Shown here piece after piece: positions 58,471-64,000 of a stretch of DNA of 64,000 nt. Location of the stretch: assembly GCF_015461805.1 (NCBI RefSeq), contig NZ_JACVZE010000001.1:1158365-1222364 (forward strand). Reading direction: 5' to 3'. Made by a program: the position numbers and the translations under genes. The DNA comes from Pseudomonas pisciculturae. GTDB lineage: Bacteria > Pseudomonadota > Gammaproteobacteria > Pseudomonadales > Pseudomonadaceae. The number at the start of each line of letters is the position of its first letter. Within the stretch, counting starts at the first letter, position 1. A model generated the notes under the pieces. That model was not told the origin of the DNA. It saw nothing but the letters and a program-made list of their open reading frames with translations, and made no database searches.

Positions 58471-58501
58471 TATTTCCATATTTATAGATCATATGGAAAT
58501 A
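58471..58501. promoter_or_regulatory. long palindrome upstream of the msuE promoter
   Basis: TATTTCCATAT-N9-ATATGGAAATA, a perfect 11-bp inverted repeat, lies 6 bases upstream of the -35 box. It is a candidate activator site, for instance CysB. Other inverted repeats in the gap are TGATAG-N3-CTATCA (58535-58549) and CTGCGAAG/CTTCGCAG (58567-58619) on the side of the small lipoprotein gene. Confidence 0.55.
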
Positions 58502-58629
58502 TGAAGGGCTGGCTATCGAGGGTGCTTTAGTGGTTGATAGCAACTATCACGGGAGGTGATTTTTCACTGCGAAGAGGCGGGAGTAGCCTGTGTTCATTGA
58601 CTTGAAACCCACTTCGCAGAGCCGCCGCC

Positions 58630-58899
58630 ATGAACCGATTCCTTGTTGTTTCTTTATTGTTTGTCACCTCCGTTCTCGCTGGGTGTGCGACCCATCCTTC
58701 GCCTGAATTGCGCCCTTATACGGCGGAAGAAACCAAGCAGTTGGCGCTGGAGGCACTGGGCCGTCGCGGCCTGTCGTTTGATGACTATCAACAGCAGCGC
58801 GCGGCCTTGATGGGCCAACCGCAGAAGTCCTACGGCTTTGATAACCAGGGCGAGATGAACGCCGAACGCAGCGTGGTGTTGCATGGTCGTCCCAGTTGA
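58630..58899 (+). CDS. small lipoprotein of unknown function
   Basis: An 89-residue protein with a lipoprotein signal (MNRFLVVSLLFVTSVLAGC, lipobox LAGC, Cys19) and a short mature part (ELRPYTAEETKQLALEALGR, FDDYQQQRAALMGQPQKSYG). Ser/Pro-type residue at +2 is not Asp (CATHP), so outer-membrane sorting is expected. It is a single gene followed by a strong terminator. No family is recognised beyond Pseudomonas conservation. Confidence 0.75.
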   Translation: MNRFLVVSLLFVTSVLAGCATHPSPELRPYTAEETKQLALEALGRRGLSFDDYQQQRAALMGQPQKSYGFDNQGEMNAERSVVLHGRPS

Positions 58900-58913
58900 G
58901 CCTGCGCTCGGTG

Positions 58914-58956
58914 ACAAAAAGCCCGAGGTGTTCCTAACAGAACCTCGGGCTTTTTG
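58914..58956 (+). terminator. terminator of the small lipoprotein gene
   Basis: AAAAAGCCCGAGGTTCT-type stem: AAAGCCCGAGGT and ACCTCGGGCTTT pair around a TGTTCCTAACAGA loop and run into TTGTTTT. Confidence 0.88.
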
Positions 58957-59133
58957 TTTTCCATGGCGTGACTTCAGCCTGTTAAGCTCAATTCCAGGAG
59001 CGTTCCTACGCACATTTACATCACATGGTCCTTTTTTAATGGCATTCGATCGGTTAAACCTGACGACCTCTGTTTCGGTCGATGCCCCTGAGAGGCTGCT
59101 CTCGGGAACCTGCTCTGCGAGTCTTCTAACGTC

Positions 59134-60294
59134 ATGAATAAACGTCCGCTGTATTTCGACTACGCCGCTACTACCCCGGTGGACGAGCGGGTCATCCAGG
59201 TGATGGTTGAATGTCTGGGCTTCAATGCCAATTTTGGTAACCCTGCGTCCAGTTCCCATGCGTTCGGCCAAGCGGCCAGGCAAACGGTTGAACAGGCGCG
59301 TCGGCAAGTGGCTGAGTTGGTCGGCGCCCAGCCAGAGCAGATCGTCTGGACCTCCGGTGCCACCGAGTCCAACAACCTCGCGATCAAGGGCGTGGCCCAG
59401 GCTCGGGGCGTGTCGGGTGGGCATATCATCACCAGTCAGATCGAACACAAAGCTACTCTCGATACCGCGCGGCAACAGCAAGAAGCCGGCGTGGCCGTGA
59501 CCTACCTGGTGCCGGACGCCGATGGCTTGATCAGCGCCGATGCGGTCAGCCAAGCGTTGCGCGAAGACACCTTCCTGGTGTCGTTGATGCTGGTGAACAA
59601 CGAACTGGGCACGCTCAATGACATCCCGGCCATCGGCGCGCGCGTGCGTGAACACGGCGCCTTGCTGCATGTGGATGCGGCACAAGGGGCGGGTAAGGTG
59701 GCGATCGACCTGGCCGAATGGCCAGTGGATCTGATGTCGTTTTCTGCCCACAAGCTGTACGGCCCCAAAGGCATCGGTGCGTTGTACGTCGGCCCACGGG
59801 CACAGCAGAAAGTGTTGGCGCAGATTCACGGCGGTGGTCACGAAGGGGGCTTGCGCTCTGGCACCCTGGCGACTCATCAGATTGCCGGCATGGGCACTGC
59901 ATTCGCTTTGGCATCGGCGTCTTTTGCTGAAGAAAAAGCGCTGATCGTGGCCCTGCGTCAGCGCCTGCTGGATCAGTTGGAAACGGTTGCAGGCGTGCGC
60001 CTTAATGGCAGCGCGACGCAGCGCATTCCACACACCTTGAGCCTTACTTTTGGCGAAGGGGAATTCAACTCCGCTGCATTGAGCGCGGGTATCGCGTTTT
60101 CTGCGACCTCGGCCTGCAATTCGGCGAGCAATGCACCGTCCCACGTCCTCTTGGCGTTGGGGCATGACGCACGCAGCGCCGGCCGCACCATTCGCTTGAG
60201 CCTGGGCCGGTTTACCACCGAACAGGATATCGATGAGGCGGTGCAGTTGATCAAGGCCGCGCTGGCCAGTGCACCGGCGTTCTGGGCGGTCTGA
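59134..60294 (+). CDS. cysteine desulfurase (NifS/IscS-type paralogue)
   Basis: A 386-residue PLP enzyme: YFDYAATTPVDERV, SGATESNNLAIKG, the internal aldimine Lys207 in SFSAHKLYGPKGIG, LRSGTLATHQIAGMG, and the active-site loop SATSACNSASNAPSHVL with Cys328, the same position number as E. coli IscS. It liberates sulfur from cysteine for Fe-S or thio-cofactor synthesis. It is isolated from iscR/iscU/hscBA, suggesting a paralogue or dedicated role. No Shine-Dalgarno sequence is visible before ATG 59134; no alternative start is better. Confidence 0.9.
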   Translation: MNKRPLYFDYAATTPVDERVIQVMVECLGFNANFGNPASSSHAFGQAARQTVEQARRQVAELVGAQPEQIVWTSGATESNNLAIKGVAQARGVSGGHIITSQIEHKATLDTARQQQEAGVAVTYLVPDADGLISADAVSQALREDTFLVSLMLVNNELGTLNDIPAIGARVREHGALLHVDAAQGAGKVAIDLAEWPVDLMSFSAHKLYGPKGIGALYVGPRAQQKVLAQIHGGGHEGGLRSGTLATHQIAGMGTAFALASASFAEEKALIVALRQRLLDQLETVAGVRLNGSATQRIPHTLSLTFGEGEFNSAALSAGIAFSATSACNSASNAPSHVLLALGHDARSAGRTIRLSLGRFTTEQDIDEAVQLIKAALASAPAFWAV

Positions 60295-60343
60295 TTCATT
60301 TAGCGCAATACATAATAATTATTCGTGGTTAGCAGGAGACACA

Positions 60344-62152
60344 ATGAGTACGCAGCCCTTGACCCATGGAACGGTTCCCCAGCGCTTGGCGCAAACCCGT
60401 GAACTGATGAGCCGCGAGGGTATTCATGCCTTGCTGGTGCCGTCGGCCGACCCGCACTTGTCCGAGTACTTGCCGGGTTACTGGCAGGGGCGCCAATGGT
60501 TGTCGGGGTTTCATGGGTCGGTGGGCACGCTAATTGTCACCGCCGATTTCGCCGGTGTCTGGGCCGACAGCCGTTACTGGGAACAGGCGACCAAGGAACT
60601 CAAGGGCAGCGGCATCGAGTTGGTTAAACTGCTGCCGGGCCAACCCGGCCCGCTGGAGTGGCTGGCCGAGCAGACCCCGCAAGGCGGCGTGGTCGCGGTG
60701 GACGGTGCGGTGATGGCGGTTGCATCAGCGCGTACCTTGGGCGGCAAGTTGGCGGAGCGTGGTGCGCGCTTGCGTACCGATATCGATCTGCTGAATCACG
60801 TCTGGCAAGACCGTCCGGCGTTGCCGAACCAGCCTATTTATCAACACTTACCGCCGCAGGCGACGGTAAGTCGTGGTGAAAAACTCAGCACATTGCGCGC
60901 CAGCCTGAAAGAGAAGGGGGCTGACTGGCATTTCATCGCCACCCTGGATGACATCGCCTGGTTGTTCAACCTGCGTGGCGGTGACGTTTCGTTTAACCCG
61001 GTGTTTGTGTCCTTTGCATTGATCAATCAGCAGCAGGCCACGTTGTTTGTGGCGCTGAATAAAGTCGATGCCGAACTGCGTGCGGTGTTGGAACTCGATG
61101 GCGTGACGCTGCGTGACTACAGCGAAGTGGCGGACGCGTTGCGCGCTGTGCCGGCGGGTGCCAGCGTGCAAGTTGATCCGGCACGCGTTACCGCCGGTTT
61201 GCTGGAGAACCTCGATACAAGCGTCAAATTGATCGAAGGGTTGAACCCGACGACGTTGGCCAAGTCCCGTAAGAGCCTTGCGGATGCAGAGCATATCCGT
61301 CAGGCAATGGAGCAGGACGGCGCGGCGTTGTGCGAATTCTTCACCTGGTTGGACAGCGCGCTGGGGCGTGAGCGCATTACCGAGCTGACCATCGATGAGC
61401 ATCTGACCGCAGCGCGTACCCGTCGCCCAGATTATGTGTCGCTGAGTTTCAACACCATCGCGGCCTACAACGCCAACGGCGCGATGCCTCATTATCACGC
61501 GACTGAGCAAGAGCACGCGCTGATCGAGGGGGACGGCTTGTTGCTGATCGACTCGGGCGGCCAATACTTGGGCGGCACTACGGATATCACGCGGATGGTG
61601 CCCATCGGTACGCCGAGTGAAGAGCAGAAACGTGACTGCACCCGTGTGCTAAAGGGCGTGATTGCGTTGTCCCGTGCGCATTTCCCTAAAGGGATTCTGT
61701 CGCCACTGTTGGACGCCATCGCACGTGCGCCCATCTGGGCCGAAGGCGTGGACTACGGTCACGGTACAGGGCACGGCGTAGGTTATTTCCTCAATGTGCA
61801 TGAAGGCCCGCAAGTGATCGCCTATCAGGCGGCCGCAGCGCCGCAAACCGCGATGCAGCCGGGGATGATCACCTCCATTGAACCAGGTACGTATCGTCCT
61901 GGGCGTTGGGGCGTGCGCATCGAGAACCTGGTGTTGAACCGTGAAGCGGGTAAGACCGAGTTCGGTGAGTTCCTGAAGTTCGAAACGTTGACGTTGTGCC
62001 CGATCGACACCCGTTGCCTGCAACCGTCGCTGCTGACGGCAGACGAGCGCGAGTGGTTCAACGCTTACCATGCCGAGGTGCGTGAGCGCCTGAGCCCGTT
62101 GCTCAGTGGTGCTGCGTTGGAGTGGTTGCAGGTGCGTACGGCCGCTATCTGA
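60344..62152 (+). CDS. Xaa-Pro aminopeptidase (M24, aminopeptidase P family)
   Basis: A 602-residue protein of the long aminopeptidase P class: N-terminal creatinase-like domains (LLVPSADPHLSEYLPGYWQGRQWLSGFHGS at the start), then the pita-bread catalytic domain with metal ligands in LLIDSGGQYLGGTTDITR, HGTGHGVGYFLNVHEGP and SIEPGTYRPGRWGVRIEN. It removes N-terminal residues preceding proline, using a two-metal centre, in the cytoplasm. ATG 60344 has GGAG upstream. It is 49 bases after the cysteine desulfurase gene, perhaps cotranscribed. Confidence 0.92.
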   Translation: MSTQPLTHGTVPQRLAQTRELMSREGIHALLVPSADPHLSEYLPGYWQGRQWLSGFHGSVGTLIVTADFAGVWADSRYWEQATKELKGSGIELVKLLPGQPGPLEWLAEQTPQGGVVAVDGAVMAVASARTLGGKLAERGARLRTDIDLLNHVWQDRPALPNQPIYQHLPPQATVSRGEKLSTLRASLKEKGADWHFIATLDDIAWLFNLRGGDVSFNPVFVSFALINQQQATLFVALNKVDAELRAVLELDGVTLRDYSEVADALRAVPAGASVQVDPARVTAGLLENLDTSVKLIEGLNPTTLAKSRKSLADAEHIRQAMEQDGAALCEFFTWLDSALGRERITELTIDEHLTAARTRRPDYVSLSFNTIAAYNANGAMPHYHATEQEHALIEGDGLLLIDSGGQYLGGTTDITRMVPIGTPSEEQKRDCTRVLKGVIALSRAHFPKGILSPLLDAIARAPIWAEGVDYGHGTGHGVGYFLNVHEGPQVIAYQAAAAPQTAMQPGMITSIEPGTYRPGRWGVRIENLVLNREAGKTEFGEFLKFETLTLCPIDTRCLQPSLLTADEREWFNAYHAEVRERLSPLLSGAALEWLQVRTAAI

Positions 62153-62227
62153 TCAGCTGCAATCCGGCGCCCAGAGCAGGGCGTCGGTCACACTCGGTGA
62201 ACCGTGTCGAAGGCTCTATAGGGAGTA

Positions 62228-62250
62228 GAGCAGTCAAGAGTGGACTGCTC
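62228..62250. terminator. hairpin between convergent genes
   Basis: GAGCAGTC and GACTGCTC form an 8-bp stem with a short loop, between the aminopeptidase P stop and the leftward lipoprotein stop. No T-run follows, so it may be a weak terminator or RNA 3' end. Confidence 0.4.
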
Positions 62251-62256
62251 GGTCGA

Positions 62257-62538
62257 TTATTTACAGATGACGATCATGCTGCGGCTGGTGTAGCCGGCAG
62301 GGTTGAGGCCGAAGGGGTAATCCCCTGGTTCTTCGGAATTATCACCAGACTTGGCGATGACCCGATAACCCTTGGCGCCGCACGAATTGGTTGCACTGGT
62401 GTAGCACTGGTCCCAGGAAGAGGACAGGCCGGAGCAGTTGATATGCAACCCTTTTTTGCCTCGTTTTACTTCTGTCTTGGTGGTAGCGGCACAGCCAGCA
62501 ACGGCCAAGACCATCAAAAGTATCAAAATTCGCTTCAT
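62257..62538 (-). CDS. small lipoprotein of unknown function
   Basis: A 93-residue protein with a lipoprotein signal (MKRILILLMVLAVAGC, lipobox VAGC, Cys16) and a cysteine-rich mature part (INCSGLSSSWDQCYTSATNSCGAKGYRVIA) ending ICK, with cysteines that probably form disulfides in the periplasm. It resembles small conserved Pseudomonas lipoproteins of the DUF4156-like kind, but I do not assign a family. Single gene. Confidence 0.75.
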   Translation of the reverse strand: MKRILILLMVLAVAGCAATTKTEVKRGKKGLHINCSGLSSSWDQCYTSATNSCGAKGYRVIAKSGDNSEEPGDYPFGLNPAGYTSRSMIVICK

Positions 62539-62702
62539 TCCTATCCTTAATAGCCACTTCGCAATGCTAGAAGCTGGCCCTACTCGCTCTCGAGTGTAGC
62601 GTTCGCGCTGTCCCTGTCGAAATTCTCCATGAATGACATTCGTTTACGGCTTAAACATGGCCTAAATGAGCGGCAAATGCCAGAGCTACATTCAAAGAAG
62701 AG

Positions 62703-63590
62703 TCAATCAGCTGGAACCAGCGGCTTTGACTCGTTATGCATCGTCAGTGTTGCCCCTACGGAGGCCAGGATAATGCACGTGATAGCCAACCATTGCGCCA
62801 GGGACAGGTGTTCTTGCAGGAAGAGCAGACCGGAAAGCGCGCCGAATGCGGGCTCTATGCTCATGAGGGTACTGAAGGTGCGGGCCGGTAAGCGTGTCAG
62901 CGCGACCATCTCCAGGGTGTAGGGCAATGCGGTGGAAAGAATAGCGACACCGAGGGCGACCGGGATCAATGCGGGAGTCAGTAGTGCGGCGCCTGCATGC
63001 ATGATGCCGATTGGCGCAACAAACAACGCGGCGATCATCACGCCAAGGGCAGCGGTCTGAACGCCGTTGTCATTACCGGCTTTCTGGCCAAACAGGATGT
63101 ACAGCGCCCAGCAGATTCCGGCGCCCAATGCGTAGGCTGCTCCGAGTGGGTCGATGCCTTGGCTGGCTTCCCCCATGGGAATCAACAACAACAGGCCAGT
63201 GATCGCAAGCGCAATCCAAAGGAAATCGACCGCCCGGCGCGATGCGTAGATGGCTACCGCGAGTGGCCCAGTGAATTCGAGCGCTACCGCAATGCCCAGT
63301 GGGACGCTGCGTAAAGACATATAGAAGAGGAAATTCATGCCTCCCAATGCCATCCCGTAGATGATGACAGTGCGCAGCGACTTTGCTGTCAGCTTCGCCC
63401 GCCATGGACGCAATAGCAGCAGCATGATCACGCTGGCGAAAATCAGGCGCAGGGCGGTGGTGCCTTGTGCACCTACTATAGGAAACATGCTTTTGGCCAA
63501 GGAGGCACCGGACTGGACGGAAGCCATGGCAATCAGCAGCAGGCCAATGGGGAACAGTGCCGGGGCCAGGCTGCGGGAGGAGGTGGTCAT
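62703..63590 (-). CDS. rhtA: EamA/RhtA-type threonine and homoserine exporter
   Basis: About 295 residues with ten membrane helices in two EamA repeats. It is highly similar to E. coli RhtA at ASLAKSMFPIVGAQGTTALRL, SVPLGIAVALEFTGPLAVA and ILSTALPYTLEMVALTRLPARTFSTLMSIEPA. RhtA exports threonine, homoserine and related amino-acid analogues. The frame is open to 63827, but the extension is polar and crosses the probable promoter, so ATG 63590 is used; no strong ribosome binding site is visible. Confidence 0.85.
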   Translation of the reverse strand: MTTSSRSLAPALFPIGLLLIAMASVQSGASLAKSMFPIVGAQGTTALRLIFASVIMLLLLRPWRAKLTAKSLRTVIIYGMALGGMNFLFYMSLRSVPLGIAVALEFTGPLAVAIYASRRAVDFLWIALAITGLLLLIPMGEASQGIDPLGAAYALGAGICWALYILFGQKAGNDNGVQTAALGVMIAALFVAPIGIMHAGAALLTPALIPVALGVAILSTALPYTLEMVALTRLPARTFSTLMSIEPAFGALSGLLFLQEHLSLAQWLAITCIILASVGATLTMHNESKPLVPAD

Positions 63591-63751
63591 CGAGGGGGTG
63601 TGTCCAAGGTCATATTGAGAGATGCATCTGGCGCTATCATGCTTAAGTGTTGTGTGTTGAGCAATATATTGCTCAAAAAGCCTTGTGGGCCACCTTATAT
63701 AGAGAAGAGCGGTGTGTTTTGGCCATATTGATAGAAAACTCGAATTAAAGG

Positions 63752-63779
63752 TTGACGCCAGATTCTGGAAGCCTATAAT
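63752..63779 (+). promoter_or_regulatory. strong sigma-70 promoter (rrn leader P1-like)
   Basis: TTGACG (63752-63757), a 16-base spacer, then TATAAT (63774-63779), followed by the discriminator TCGCCGC. An A/T-rich stretch at 63720-63750 could act as an UP element. No open frame with support lies downstream in the window. Between 63591 and 63751 nothing else is recognisable. Confidence 0.75.
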
Positions 63780-63897
63780 TCGCCGCACTTCCGGCGCAGT
63801 CGAAACGGAAAACTCCTTGGTAAACAATGAGTTATGCAGTTTTCGGCAGCAGGTTGCTTCAGTTCATCGAGGCGGTCAGGAAGTTGAAAAAGAGGTG

Positions 63898-63925
63898 TTG
63901 ACAGCAGCGTGTAACGCTGTAGAAT
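63898..63925 (+). promoter_or_regulatory. strong sigma-70 promoter (rrn leader P2-like)
   Basis: TTGACA (63898-63903), a 16-base spacer, then TAGAAT (63920-63925) and TCGCCTCCCGC. The leader that follows (GAGAGATCTGAAGCGCAAG...) resembles the region before Pseudomonas 16S rRNA genes. Confidence 0.8.
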
Positions 63926-64000
63926 TCGCCTCCCGCTGATGAGAGATCTGAAGCGCAAGTGGTTGAAGTTGTTGAAGAAATCTTCGAAAGCTTCTGAAAA

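Noticed and set aside
58654..60165. Minus-strand open frame of 503 codons across the lipoprotein and cysteine desulfurase
   Set aside because: It runs through a terminator and opposes a gene with catalytic Lys and Cys; no domain is visible.

Overview
The window is chromosomal DNA from a Pseudomonas of the P. fluorescens group. This is inferred from the gene content and order (fadE next to a GST and an ABC pair; FKBP, EAL/GGDEF, prc and quinone oxidoreductase in a row; an fpvGHJK-CDEF operon; an msuEDC-sfnR cluster), from the high GC, and from many REP/REPIN palindromes of the GTGGGAGGGGGCTTGC type. No prophage, IS element, CRISPR array or conjugative gene was seen.

Layout. 1-2.4 kb: the end of a chemotaxis transducer, a hydrolase and a membrane-anchored protein. 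2.7-3.2 kb: two Glu-Gly tRNA pairs. 3.3-18.3 kb: an M20 peptidase, an AlaX-type editing protein, a LysR regulator, FadE with its PA2817-like neighbour, a transglutaminase-like protein, a GST, a YadG/YadH-type ABC exporter, a TetR/MFS pair, a TDT channel and an MFS-PlsC fusion. 18.4-20.8 kb: the guanidinium exporter gdx under a guanidine-II riboswitch, a BASS transporter and rdgC. 21.0-21.6 kb: a duplicated Val-Asp tRNA unit followed by a small unannotated membrane ORF. 21.8-32.6 kb: a catalase-like/di-haem cytochrome pair, an FKBP lipoprotein, a YkvA protein, an HTH pair, an EAL-CBS-GGDEF protein, the Prc protease and a quinone oxidoreductase.

32.7-39.1 kb: a GntR/UTRA regulator divergent from an ABC importer operon that also encodes a phosphodiesterase-like enzyme and is followed by a HAD phosphatase; its substrate is unknown. 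39.0-45.2 kb: a tightly overlapping eight-gene operon matching fpvGHJK-CDEF, which releases iron from ferripyoverdine in the periplasm and imports it; a Fur-like site lies upstream. 45.4-50.2 kb: a divergent LeuC/LeuD-like hydratase pair, a DmlR-like LysR, a fluoroacetate-dehalogenase-like hydrolase and a VOC protein. 50.4-58.6 kb: a sulfur-scavenging region with sfnB-metI-metQ (no metN) and sfnR-msuC-msuD-msuE, interrupted by soxR and its divergent target, which has a textbook SoxR box. 58.6-64 kb: a small lipoprotein, a cysteine desulfurase paralogue, an aminopeptidase P, another lipoprotein and an RhtA-type exporter. The last 250 bases carry two strong tandem promoters with GC-rich discriminators, as found before ribosomal RNA operons, so an rrn operon is predicted just outside the window.

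The window is mostly core genome. The points most worth pursuing are the orphan LeuCD/DmlR neighbourhood, the phosphodiester/phosphonate-like ABC cluster with paired operators, the riboswitch, the SoxR box, the msuE promoter palindrome, paired DnaA boxes before the ykvA gene, and collapsed or inverted REP elements.
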